Shown here in pieces: positions 34,301 to 46,424 of a stretch of 64,000 bases of DNA (its first letter is position 1; each line of letters opens with the position of its first letter). This DNA comes from Miscanthus floridulus (lineage: Eukaryota; Streptophyta; Magnoliopsida; Poales; Poaceae), in assembly GCF_019320115.1 (NCBI RefSeq), contig NC_089595.1, positions 113,667,162-113,731,161 of the forward strand. The letters run 5' to 3'. The notes beneath the pieces are model-generated. The model was not told the DNA's origin, ran no database searches, and worked only from the letters and a program-made list of their open reading frames with translations. Made by a program: the position numbers and the translations under genes.

Positions 34301-37300
34301 ATGCAAATTTAGCAAAACACCTAGAAAAACACCTTGAAACGCCTAGGCTAGCCTAGGCTCGCTTAGGCTCTAGGCCATGGGTCATTGCCTAGAAACCGAC
34401 TAGTGCCTTCTTGAACATTGGCTACTACTGGTGATCCACTTAACACCTATTCATTCCCTGGAAGTGCTAACAAACCCATTTAAGACCTAAATCCTTAAGG
34501 CAACAGATACCAGTCTCTAGTCAGCTTTAAGACTCCAAACAGTAATGTGTATAGTATATATGAGTTTCTCATAAAATGGTAGTTTTCGAGCAGATGCCAG
34601 TGGCATCGTCCAATTACACCTTCCCTCTGCATGGGATCACATTTTGGCCATGTAAAATCGAATGGACAATCTAGTCCGTCAACTATCACCCATGGACCAA
34701 ATGAAGACTTGTCTGCTTATCAGTCCAGGAAGATATGCTAATTAAGCCTTGAAGCACTAATTTCACATGTTTTCAACAAAAGAAATTAATACATAAAGCA
34801 ATGACATTAAAATAAGCCAGAATTATATAACCGTTTATTATTTCGCCTATCCACAATTTTATGATGCCCCTCAACATGGTGATTCCAGATGCCTAAAATA
34901 CAAGCAGTGTGAATGTCTAACCCCCCACCCCACAGACACCCATTCTCAAATAGCTATCGTTTAAGAATGCGTACACTAACTTTTACACCTACTAGACAAG
35001 AGAAACATACTCTCAGATCATTATATGTTTGACATATCCTGCTATTATAGGATGTAGAAAAAGTAACTGTCAAAGGTGTGTCTTGAAGACAATGACATTG
35101 CCTAAACGACAAGTAAACAAGAATGGAGTATTGGCTAAGCAATACAATCATGTTTTCTCGAAATTACTCAATGAAATATAAATTACTCCACATGATTATA
35201 ATATAACTGTCAAAGTATCATCGAGGTTCACAACGGAAACAATACCTCGTTATCTTCGCGATGATGGACAATTTCAGCATCGCTTTTCTTTAACTGAGGC
35301 CCGAAACCAGCACATAAACCAAATTGGCGCAATATTTCAGGCCATGTAAGAAAGTTCAAGTGGCGCCTGCCAGTTAAGTATGTTGATGCCCCAAGCATAC
35401 GCCTAAACAAGAAATGTTTTTTCATTAAAAAATCATCACTATCCTTCAAAAAAGAAGGTTTTAGAGAACCAGCAATTCTGAACACATACCCCTTCAACAA
35501 TTTGTGGGTGGCCACCTCCAGGATTAGCAGAACTGCTCTGATTTACGCCTAAAGCAACTGACGGAGTCCGGGCAACATCCTCAATATCTTTAATGATAGA
35601 TTTCAGCAGAGCAACATGCAATTCACCTAAGAGCCTTGAATCCTATCAGATGAATAAGAAGAAGAATTGGTTATGGCACACATCTAAATCCATGAAATGG
35701 TATAAGAAAGGGTTCAAAGATATGATGAAACAGTCATGATCCAACAATCAAATTTTAGTTTAGTATGGAAAAGGAAATGTAAATTATATCACTCACAGGA
35801 GTTAAATGAGACAGTGCATGACATCATAATATGCTGATATCTTTACTCAATGAAACAAGTAGATGGTACAAATGAAAAAGCCTAGGACCATGTCCCTGTC
35901 CTAGTTGTCATCAAGATATAAAATGAACCAGCATCATGTCATCATATCAAGACTACCTTCAACATGATATGCTATATCAAGAACTTACATAATCATGAAG
36001 AGCCTGCACGAACTCATCCAATGTGAATGATGGAAGCCCAAGAACATCACCAAAGGTAACAAAAAACTTCCAAACCTGGATTTCATCAACAACACGTTCT
36101 ATTAGAAACATAACGAATAAATTCTAAGACGTGATACACTCTTAAGATACGCAAATTCCATGATGCAGTAGCAGGATAGCCAAAAAGTAGCAACACAAGG
36201 AGAATACATGATCCAATAGAATCATAAATCACAGCAACAGAAAAATGTACTTTCAAAAAGGACAAAGCAGAGACATCAATAGGCCTATTGAACTTCTGTA
36301 TTCTAGTTTCTGTCCACTGAATAATCTTATCTTAGGAAGGGAAGTACTTTCTTACAGAAAGAGCTATGTCGAAAATTATAAAGCTTTTCATAACCACTCA
36401 TTGTTTCCAAAGGGGAAAATGTACATTCTAAAGATCAGGAGGTACCATCAAAAGGTTTCCAATAATATCCTCGGAAGCTGCCCATGGTTTTATTGAAAAA
36501 GGCACCTTCAGTCTCACAGTTTCAGGAGGAAACTTTCCCAGCATTCCTGCAAAATGGAAAAATCAAAATTTCTTACATCACATCAAGCAGTGTACGTGGT
36601 CCAGAAGCACAGATCCATGAATGTGGAGTGTACCTCTAAATGAATCAAGCTGCTGTAATGTGTCACTATCAAGAGAAACCATCGAGGGCAGCCCTTTACT
36701 ACGAGAGGCCAGTTCTAATAGTTCTAAGCGCTCATCTTCCATCAGTTCCATACTCTCTCGCGCGATTCTACGTGCTGTAGCCCTCTCATTAGCAGCCTTC
36801 TGCTTCGCAGCTTCTTTCTCTCGTCGAAGCTCCTCTTTTTGTCTTAGTTTTTCAGCCTGTGCATGCAACAAATTGTGAACTAAACAGTGCCAGCGTACTA
36901 GACTTAAAAGTCTGCAGCTTACTCAATTTGTATTACAATAAGCTGCAGAAACTAGCGAAACTTACTCTTATAGATTGTTTCTGGCATAAACTTCTCCATA
37001 CGCTTGTGTTCACGTCTTTGTTCCCTTTGCAATTTCTCTTCTTCCCTCTGTCTTTCACGCATCAACCTCTCCTCTTCCTTACGTCTCTCACGATCAAGTC
37101 TCTCTGTTTCCCTCCGCATTTGTTCTTCTCTCTGCAGAAATACGAAAAAAATTAATAATGCATCATGAAAGGTATGCATGAACTTTCTTAGTGCAACTAA
37201 GGAAGACCTTTCTGTTCAGCAGATCTTGCTTCTCAAGCTCCTTTCTGATTCTCTTTTCATGAGCCTCAACCTCCCTAGCAATCTTAGCTTCCTCATTATG

Positions 37301-39749
37301 CTGAAGTAACGATAGACAAAGATAAAATTATATAAAAACGTAATAATACAAAAGAAGACGTTTAGCTGAAATTTGGCTGCTGCTGCTGCTGATGCTGATT
37401 TGTTGTGAGAGGAAAACACTGTTTCTACGCTGAAAAGTACTGCTGAAGCAGTGCTGAAAAACAGGGCATATATCCACAAATGCAGCGAGAACATACCTTG
37501 CGCTTTCTGTCCACACGATATGTATCATCATCATGATATCCCATTCTTTCAGAGGATGCAAGGGAGCTTTCGAATCCGGGAACTTGAGGTATGCCAAATT
37601 GGCCGTGGATTGGAGCTGGGCTAACATTAATATTTGACAAAGCCCCCTCATGATCTGTCAATGCAGATGCAATGGGCGATCTGCCACGTTGAGCCAAATG
37701 GCTAGAACCAGATGATTGACTGTGAAACGTATAGCCAGGTGCCTGCTCAAGTCCATGTAGAAAGCGTGAACCTGTAGACAGAGGAGCTACCCTCAAGTTT
37801 GACGCCTCTGCTGGAGCATCATAGAAGCGCGACTGGCTTGCCCTCTCATATGTGTCACTTGGCTGCTCAGGAAGAAACTGGTATTCATGTACTGCCTGTG
37901 AGCCAAGATGAGAAGACCCAACCAAGGACTTTCGTTTCCCTGTATTTGGAAGTAAAGGGTCTGTGGTAGGCAAGAATGCCGAAGCCTACAAAGGGGAAAC
38001 AGATTTTAAAGTTTAAACTGATCCATGATTGGATTATTTAAGAAAACAATAACCTCATCCAGAACAAAAAGCAGCGGACAAAAGAGATAGATTAGAACTC
38101 AAAAACTCCGAACAATGCAAATCCATGAGGTGTGATAAAGTATAATATAATCATGAAACCAATGTACAGTAACAAATCTAACGAAAAGACTATGCTCTAT
38201 AAAGAGAGCATATGCACATATGGTGTCCATTCCCTTCAATGCAACAATATGCATGAAATGAATAAAACATGCAACACAGCAGCGCATGACTCGAATACCA
38301 TTACAGCGCATATCTTATTAGAACAAAAACACTATTGCACAGCCTTGGCTTACGGAAAATGCCAAAAATATCATTAACTGCAAACTGCAGCCACTATTCC
38401 AGTGAAAAGAATCCCTATGAGAAGGCAGATTGATGGAAACAACACATAGAAAAATGGATAGAGTCTCTATTTATGTCATCTATTCAAAGACAAGGAGTCG
38501 ATGAAGTGGTAAAAAAAACAAGCATTTGTCTGCAAGCAAACTAATGCATACCTTCATGGGTTTGGGATCATGCCCAGAAAACATCTTGGCCTCATATGAT
38601 CGGAAGGGCTGCTTTGGTGGCTCAGGAACTGCTCCAAAACATTCAAAATAAATAGCAGAAAGTAAATCAGCATAATGTAAATAAGGCAAGAATACATCGG
38701 CAACAATTCAGATTTCAGACTCTACAAAACAATCTGCGTCGAAACTTTCCAACGCTATAAAAAGACATAGTAAAATAGAAATCTGAGTCTATATCCACTA
38801 CATTTAATAATAAAAATATTTGAATGACAGTTGGGTGAGCTTGATAGGTCTACACAATAGGCTTCTAAATCGGTCTTATGTATGTATTGTAAATTGATTT
38901 GAAAAATATATATTAAGGCATCAAATATAACGCATCATGAGCACAAGGTTCTTACCGATAGGTGCGCCAAATGCACCAGGAGGAAGTGGATCAAATTCAA
39001 TACCAAGCACTGGCCCATCATCCCTCAAAGGTTCCCCTATAAGTGATTCTACAGAATCGATCACCCGATGCTCCGCTTGCGTAAGGTGCACTGGTGCCAT
39101 GTGAGGCAGCATAACTTGTGGTGGCTCATAGTATCTCCTCCCAATCTCCGGCACAGATAGCCTAGGCACAGCCGATGACCGGCCAGGCCCTCTCCTGGAA
39201 TAGGGCGGCAGCTGCTCACCATAGGTTCCAACAGTCCCCAATATCATCTCGCTGGGGCAATGGAGGCGGAAGCACAGGCGGCGGCGGCGCTATGACTGGG
39301 ACGCTAACCTCCTCGTCCCTCAGCTGCCTCTTGGCCGGCGGTTTCCGGTCCTTGAGCCGGCGGTGGCAGAACCACATCTGCAGCTGCCTGTCTGTGAGGT
39401 TCAACTGCACCGACAGCTCCGCCCGCTTCGTCTCGTTTGGATACGAATCCTCTACGCAAACAAAATCCCCATGAAAACCACACGCATAATTCAATCAAAA
39501 GCTCGCGAAAACAAACCCCCAAAACATTCAGAATCATCAGTAGTCGACGCACCTGCATACGTCCTCTCAAGAACCTCCAGCTGGTAGGGCGTCTTCATGA
39601 CGCGCTTCACCGGTGGCTTCTCCCCGGATCCGGACGCGCCAGGTGAGCTACTCGCACCACCAACGGCCGCGGGGACCGACGAAGGGCCGGGACTTCCCCA
39701 TCCCCACCGCCGCCGGCGGCCCGGAGCCCCCGTCGTCGGAGGACTCCAT
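28385..39749 (-). CDS. RLT: Homeobox-DDT domain protein, RLT (RINGLET) type; disrupted copy
   Basis: RLT proteins partner ISWI remodelers in plant nuclei. Exons: 39749-39553, 39451-38956, 38628-38552, 37985-37497, 37300-37208, 37131-36966, 36856-36634, 36546-36446, 36075-35989, 35642-35490, 35402-35246, 33430-33221, 33133-32462, 32387-31841, 31035-30418, 30322-30218, 29782-29522, 29395-28385; all introns GT-AG. About 1826 aa once the extra bases and SINE are discounted. Domains in order: homeodomain (MKTPYQLEVLERTYA, NLTDRQLQMWFCHRRLKDRK); charged coiled coil (exons 5-7); DDT (VWKFFVTFGDVLGLPSFTLD); HARE-HTH (GLTILEVAEKIQKSGLRDLT); WHIM/WSD (ERLEAASALKKQMWAEAQLD, GRIFFESRDGYWRVIDSSE); an RGG-rich stretch and a very acidic tail ending EYSE. 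Exons 1, 2, 6, 11 and 14 are each one base too long, and a SINE in exon 18 adds a stop. Confidence 0.93.
29204..29363 (+). mobile_element. tRNA-derived SINE (Poaceae type) in the last RLT exon
   Basis: 160 bases flanked by a perfect 17-bp target duplication, TTCTTATTAATAGAAGG, at 29187-29203 and 29364-29380. The pol III B box GGTTCGAGTC is at 29256-29265. The tail AGAGCGGGAGCTCTCTGCAC then TGGGTACGCC is typical of grass SINEs. Orientation is opposite to the RLT gene. Insert plus one target copy is 177 bases, 59 codons, so the frame is kept, but the antisense reading contains one TAG near 29208-29210. Confidence 0.93.
33652..34428. mobile_element. Non-autonomous hAT element in RLT intron 11
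   Basis: Perfect 8-bp target duplication GCTACTAC at 33652-33659 and 34421-34428. The ends are inverted: CAATGTTCAAAAAGGCGGTA at the left, and the right end (AGTGCCTTCTTGAACATTG) read in reverse. Both subterminal parts repeat GCCTAGGC- and GGCGCT-like motifs. The middle (about 33760-34080) is GC-rich and may be captured sequence. No transposase is present. Confidence 0.88.
37365..37460. repeat. MITE-like segment in RLT intron 4
   Basis: Shares GCTGATTTGTTGTGAGAG and CGCTGAAAAGTAC with the MITE at 22289-22393, and contains a CTG repeat. Ends are poorly defined. Confidence 0.4.
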
Positions 39750-42454
39750 CTCCGACGACCGTAACCCTAGATTCGCCTCCACCAGACAACAAAACACACA
39801 CGCGAAGACCAGGCCACACAGAAGAACAACAACCACCTAATCACACGCTACGGCGATTTCCCCCAATAAATACACAGGCACCGAGCCCGAAGCGAGTCCG
39901 CGGCTCGATCGGCGCCGCGAATTCCACCAACGAGTGGAAGCAGGTAACGTCGCAGCGCAAACGCGAAGTAAGGATCGGTGGACGCGCCCCAACCCGGACG
40001 CGGAGAGTAATAGGGACGCGGGCGCGCGCGACCGCGATGAGGAAGAGGAGCAACAGGGGAGGCCACAGATGCAACTCCTCCTCCTCCCGAATTGGTCAGG
40101 GGTTTGGATCGCTTCCATGCTAATAAAAACCTTTTGGATTTGATGCCTCCGACTTTTATTACTGCCTTGCTGCTGCTGCTGGCGTTTGATGCTCTTCCGT
40201 TCCGCTGCGCTGCCTGGGGGAGTAGTAGTAGTATCCTCCCTTTTTTTCCCTCGATGCGGAGTAGTCAGGCTCAGCAGCCAAGGAAAGAAAGGGAGCAGTG
40301 ATGTGGATCTGTTCTTGGAGTGGTGTGGATTTCGTGCGTGCGCGTTGTGAATCTCGCGGCGGGCTGGGACGTGCGCGCGTTCATCGGTTGGGGGTGGTTG
40401 CGGGCTGCGTTCCTCGTTCTCGTTCGTGCGATGAGATCGTAGAACTGTTGGCGGATCTTCTGTGGCGTGGGGCGCGGAATGTTTGTGGCCTACGGGGCAG
40501 CGGGGCCCGGTGGGTGGCCGCGCTTCGCGTACCAAAGGGTGCCCGACCGGTGGACGAGTCTGCACTCGATGGTCTGCGGGTCTGGGCAGCCGTCGTGGTC
40601 CGTGGGACCCGGGGGCTGGTCGAAGTGGAACTTTCACGGATCGTGACTGTAGGAGTGGTGTTGTACGACTGTGTACAAAGCTTGGATTTGGTTGGGACGA
40701 GGAAAGGAAAGTACTCCATGCACTTCTTCTACATTTAAGTGCCTTTTCTATATTCGAGTGCCTAATTTTTTTTGTTGTGTTCAGTCAATATATTTTGTTG
40801 CTTTATCTCCGAGTCTACACTTGCGTGCTTCGTGTTCCTCCACCTTCATCCATGTTCCTCGCCTCTCTCCCCCCGTCAAATTCATGGCTGCCAAGGGCCC
40901 GAGGTTTGTGACGATGACCATTGACCAATAAACTAGATCCGATGACCCCGAACCTCCTCCGACGAGTCGTATTTGCCGACCCTAAGCCAGGAAGTGGTTA
41001 GAGTTTTGAGGCTGTGGGTTTTTATGTTCTACGGATGTAAAGGGAGCTTTGGGGAGATCAATTGTGATAGTGGTCGTAGGTAGTGGAAGAGGCTGGTTGG
41101 GCGGTGCTGGTAGCGGGGTAGTTGATCGGTAAAGAAGAATAAGATAATTGGATTAGTGATGATGGCAGCGGAGACGGCATGGGAGAGCGGTGGAGCCGAA
41201 TGGGGAGAGGTGGTAGGGGGCACGAGGTTGAAGAAGGGTCGGTTGTGCATTAGTTGCATCCATTATATTGTGGTTTGAGAGCGAGGTCAAATGTCTAGAC
41301 GTGCAAAGAATAGGAGGAAATAAGGGGCGTGAGGTGGAAATAATGGGCTATCCATTATTGTGCTTGGATTATACCAGGTCTGTAAGGAAAGAGGGGTGTC
41401 ATGAATGCCGACCATGGCTAACTCCTTTAAAAAAGAGAGGGCGATGGAAAAAATAAGGGATCTCCTCAAGGACACAAAACGAAATATATAGGAGGAAGAT
41501 AAGGGGGGTTGGGGGAATCCTTTTTTTTGCTTGGACTAAGCTAAGACCACGGAAAAAAGGATGTGTCATTGTAGTACTCTATTTAAGCAGGGAGGAGGAT
41601 AGCTAGGGAGGTAGAGGAGAGAAAAAAATATGAGGACAACAACCCACATGCAAAAGAGAGAAAAGTGACCATGAATTAGAATCGGGGTTGCCAAATAGCT
41701 ACGTTGTTTTTTAAATGTCTACATGAATGAAACAAGGCTAATGCTTAGTGCTCAAGATAAAAAGGATATGGCGTAAGGGTTTCCGCAATAAGCATTCATA
41801 AGCAGCTCATATACAACAAATACAATATTAGAATAGGTACCTATATAGTGTGAACTTGATTCCATGGATGTGTAGTTCCCTTGTACGGAACCTGCTTCAA
41901 ACAAAAACAAATCACGCTTTATCTCTTCACCCTTCTTCTCTTTCTTGCCGTTGGCACTATCGTCACGATGAAGAAGTCATTGTCACTGTCCTTGCTTGGA
42001 ACCCCAACTTCCTCTGCCCTAGCTCATCGTCAGTCGTCACCCCCATCCCTGTGGCTGAGCCCCCACCGAGCCCCTAGATCTAGGCGAAGGAGCCTATAGC
42101 CTAGGAGCTGAAGGAGCCCATGATGATGGTGCCCTGGGTGGACAAGTTCCTCACACTCGCGTGCTCCAAGTGGCCAGGTTTCCAAGGGCGGGGGCGAGGG
42201 GCTCCATGCTCGTACCAGATCTGGCGAGGAGGGAGTCTAAGGAGACAGCACATCCCTGCTGGCAAGGCGGGAGGAGGACGTGGAACCTTGGAGGGGGATT
42301 TGAGCAGGGAGGAGGGTATGAGCGGCGGAAAAAGGAAGGTGGGATGAGAGAGGGGCCAAGGGAGGAGATGAGTGTGGGAGAAAGAAGGTGGGTGAGGGAC
42401 GATGTTTTTTATTCATGTGGGTCCCACCTATGGATTCAGGGTATATGGATCTAT
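39750..42454. other. Upstream of RLT and intergenic
   Basis: GC-rich to about 40.65 kb, which fits the 5' leader and promoter region of RLT on the minus strand; no start site can be fixed. Beyond that are purine-rich and AT-rich stretches. Plus-strand frames at 40298-40738 and 42120-42466 have no recognisable domain. Confidence 0.5.
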
Positions 42455-42973
42455 GGGCCTATTTGAATTCTAGTGGAGTGTAGAAGCTAGCTTCTAGAAT
42501 CTCTTAGGAGCTCTAAACAGTCACAAACTTTCACTCAGCTTATACAATCTAGAGAGCTACAGATTCTACAATCTTGGAAGCTGGTCTAACCTAGCTTCTT
42601 GCAACTTCTGGACATTAAAAGATAATTCTACCCCTTCCTATTGTGACTACACAAGCATAAAAACAAAGAATAATGGTATTTTGGTAATCTAACCCTGTAC
42701 AACAGCTTACCTTAGCTTTTACCAGCTATGAACCAAACAACCTTTTCCATCCAACCTTTATAATCCAGATTATAGCAATCTAGCTTTTAAAACCTAGCTT
42801 CTATAGTTTAGGTCTTGTTTGGATGCACACCTATCCACATCAATCCACATGTGTTGAGGTGGATTGGAGTGGAAATTAGTTTAAGTTCCACTCCAATCCA
42901 TTTCAACACATGTGAATTGAGGTGAATACATGTGCATCCAAACAAGGCCTTAGGTGGTTACCAAACAAGGCCC
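42455..42973. mobile_element. MITE with GGGCCTATTTG / CAAACAAGGCCC ends, containing a second MITE
   Basis: Outer ends GGGCCTATTTGAATTC and (reverse of) GTTACCAAACAAGGCCC. The interior repeats CTAGCTTCTA- and AATCTAG-type motifs. It is interrupted by the Tourist-like element at 42811-42949. The target duplication is not clear. Confidence 0.65.
42811..42949. mobile_element. Tourist-like (Harbinger) MITE, 139 bp
   Basis: TTA target duplication at 42808-42810 and 42950-42952. The ends GGTCTTGTTTGGATGCAC and GTGCATCCAAACAAGGCC pair almost perfectly, and inversion continues inward (CCACTCCAATCCA and TGGATTGGAGTGG), so the whole element can fold into a hairpin. Confidence 0.88.
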
Positions 42974-44789
42974 ATGCATTGTGACCGATTTGATCAGTTT
43001 AACAGATGAAGTCACACCGTTGTATATAAATAGAGGCGGTTCCAAAGTAACGTACTATATGATAAGGATACTTGAGTGAACTACGGTGGTAGATTTTCTA
43101 TAGTGGAATCAGATATGAGGAAGGAGGGCAACTAGGAATCTACTCATAAGTAGTTGAAAATTGATACCCATAATATATGGACCTACTACTAAAGTGACAT
43201 AAAGAAGTATTTGCCTACAATATATAGAACTATGGATTTGGATGGCCTGGTCTCAAATTTAACACACAAAGGGAGCTGATGCACATGCACATCTACTCAT
43301 CTAGACATCTAGTATCCATCCCTGGTTTCTGTCGTTCGGGTTAGAGTCTTGCCTGCATTTAGGCTTTAATTTCTGTGAATGTGCACGCTTGACGCTTGTA
43401 TTTGCCACAACTTTGGTCCAAAGTTCCTTCACTCCATTCCTCTCTAAATCTCAACCTCCTCATGTTTCATAAAAGGACAGTGTCATCATCACTTCTCCCT
43501 TGATGCCATGGCATGATTGTGCTCAAGGCTCGACACTAGGGCCCTTCATCCCATCATTTGCTTAAAAAAAGCTCTACACAGGTGCCGGCATTGCGTGCCG
43601 TTTGAAGTCTTGTACACTAACTTGGCGTCTGTCAGGTGGGCTTTCCAGTCTTGCTGCCCGTCAAGCGCTTTGTTGGACTGGGTTTGGCATGCTTCGATCC
43701 TTTTCTACGCGCTCCGAACAAGCACGCCATGGCGCTGAAATGGCAATGTGAGTGTCATATCTAACACGTACTTATCCTATCCTATGGTGTCACTCATCTA
43801 ACTTATTTTACTTGCAAGTATCAACTTGTTTCTCGCTATTTTGGTGTGGTGTACAAATGTAGTACTTATTTCGCTTGCCCTATAACTTACACGCATGTTA
43901 TCTATCGACCAAGAATTCAAAACATTAGGAGCACACATGCATTTCAAGCTCAACAAGTTGTAGCATGAAGTTGTTGACACAAAAATATGGCGATGTGATC
44001 AACACACAGGAAGCCAAAGGATCTGAGTGAAACAAGACCAGAGATCTACTTGGCTTCAACATAGAACCAGTCGATTCTGAAAACCCAACGACGTGCCAGT
44101 CAATTTGACTTGTAATTGACAAGAAGAGAAAATTTTATCAGTAATTTAAGGTGGAACATGTCGGTGTTGCACCAAACAGTTCCAAATATACGGCTAGATA
44201 GCCGATTCAATAAGGCTATCGACTAAATAGTTGATATATGGCGTATCCATGAAATGAAGATCTTTAAATCAAGGATTATCAGCTAATATTAAATGATAAT
44301 GATATGAATCAAAATAACCAATGCTCATGGATCATAACAGATTTATGATGACTGATTAATCTAAACAAAAATAAGTATAATACACCCAAATACAAAATTA
44401 GGAGATCTTTGCTTAAAATTCCAATATATATGACCAAATGGTCGATTGATGTCATCGATCGATTAGAGAATTGATAATCAGTAAAGAAGCGATATAAGAA
44501 AGCATCATCAGCTAAATGGAACATGATCGATATAAAGCGTCGAGCCAATAAGTTTGATGAAAAGAGTATAACATGCGAACAAATCGACTGTCTAATACAA
44601 ATGAATCTACAAACAGTTTGAATCTAATCTATTATCATCAACAGTGAGGTTCGATCGGATCAATGCAGCTATGATAATAATAACAAACTAAAGCCAAAGA
44701 ATCTATAAAACCATCTATATATTGGCAGATTCATAAAAACATGCTATATGCGTGAGAGTATAGGCAAATCGGCTAAAATAGCCGATGCA
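42974..44789. other. Intergenic and decayed transposon arm
   Basis: No gene is supported to about 43.95 kb. From there to the Sirevirus the DNA is AT-rich and dense in GATCGAT, AGCCGAT and TCGGCTA motifs like those after 51353. A block at about 44645-44700 (GTGAGGTTCGATCGGAT then GCAGCTATG) resembles one at 51438-51475, so both belong to one older element. Confidence 0.5.
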
Positions 44790-46345
44790 TGTAAGGAAAA
44801 TAGACCCTAGGCCTATTTACTTTGGATTTTGGTGTTGGATGACCAACACAACCAAATTGAACTAATGAATTTGCAAGTAATTGTTTTGTAGTTCAATAGG
44901 GTGCAAGACGTGATTTGGACGAAGGCGATATGATGATCTCATGATTAACACCATAAGCAAGACCCTAGAAGCATAAGAGAAGACCCAAGATATCAAGCAT
45001 AGATATCAAGCATAGTCTAAGCACAAAGGTAGAAACCAAGTCAGACGCAAGATCGCAAAGAAATGAGCTCGGCAAAGGCGACCAGATGCGACCCTTATAG
45101 GGGCTGGACGCGTCCAATCAGTTGCTCGGCAACAGCAGGCGTCAGCAGCAGCGACCGGACGCTGAGCGAGGTAGTGACCGGACGCATGGACTTCACTGTT
45201 TATCGTTGCGGCAATAATTCAGCGTGACCGGACGAAGCGACTGTGGACGACCAGACGCGCCAAGCAATGGCGTTCGATCGAGTCTAGAAAGGTTTCAGAG
45301 CAGCGCCAGCGCAATCGGACGCGTCCCATCAATGATGACTGGACTCAGCCCAGAGTCTGATCAAAGCGAGCGCTCTAATGGTCGGGACGACCGGACACGT
45401 CCGGTCAGGACGACACACGCGTCCGGTTAGTAGCAGAAAGCTGGGTTTCGTTCCCAGCGTCTACTTTCTCCATGGGGCTTATAAATAGACCTCCCAACTG
45501 GTCGTTTGAGATGAGAAGAGCTGAGGAAACATACCAAGGGTATTGATACACCATTTAGTGATCTTCGCTTGCATAGTGCTTAGTGATTCATTAGGTGATT
45601 AGCGTAGGTGCTTTGCGAAGTGCTTAAGTTGATTAGACCACCGCTTATGCGCTTGCTCTTGGTTTAGGCCTAGTGTTTAGTGAGGTTTGCATACCTCTTA
45701 TCACTCGGTGCTTGCGCGCACCATTGTTGTACATTGGAGGGGCTTGGAGTCTTGTGAGATCACACCAACTGCGTTTGTGGTGTGCCCGCCACCGTGTACC
45801 AAAGGAAATAAGGCCTATGACGTTTCGGCCGGAAGCTTGATAGTGAAGATGACGGGGAGCATCCGGGAGAGGCTTGCCGGAAGGCACATCAGAGACCCAC
45901 TTGCGTGTGGAGAAGGCCCGAGGCTATCCACAGAGTTACCCGACCAGGAGCTTGGCTCTTGCGAGGGATTCCTTGCGAGGGGCTCTCACAAGGACTAGGG
46001 AAAAGCTTACGCGCTTCTCGATACCTCGGTAAAAATACCGGAGTCGTCGACGGGATTTTGCATATCTCTACCTTACTCTTTAACTTCCGCATTTATATTG
46101 CAATCTTGGTGTGTGCTTTACTTTCCTAGTTTAGTGAGAGGCTAGTTGATAGGTTTGAAACCTAGGTTGCATAACTCCTTTTACGGTAGAGATAGCAACA
46201 TACTAGCAAAACCGTAGTTGCACATTTAGATAGTTTATCTTTTGCATAGGGTTTACTAAGGGTAGAAAAGGAGGCCATAGTTTAGAGTTAGAGTTTTAAG
46301 TTGCCTAATTCACCTCTTCCCTCTTAGGCGTCATGATCCCTTTCA
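44790..46345 (+). repeat. 5' LTR of Sirevirus derivative
   Basis: TGTAAGGAAAATAGACCC at the start and CCCTTTCA at the end. Repeated GACCGGACG-like motifs lie at 45080-45430, including a near-perfect palindrome at 45389-45406. A TATA-like GCTTATAAATAGAC is at about 45477. Confidence 0.9.
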
Positions 46346-46424
46346 ATTGGTATCAAAGCCAGTTGGCTCAATTTGGATCTTTGGCTTCACCACCGTTGAG
46401 CCGACGCTATTTAGAGTGGTTGGG

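Noticed and set aside
40298..40738. 146-codon plus-strand frame upstream of RLT
   Set aside because: GC-rich promoter-type DNA, no domain, no splice or start context; overlapping frames are open on both strands.
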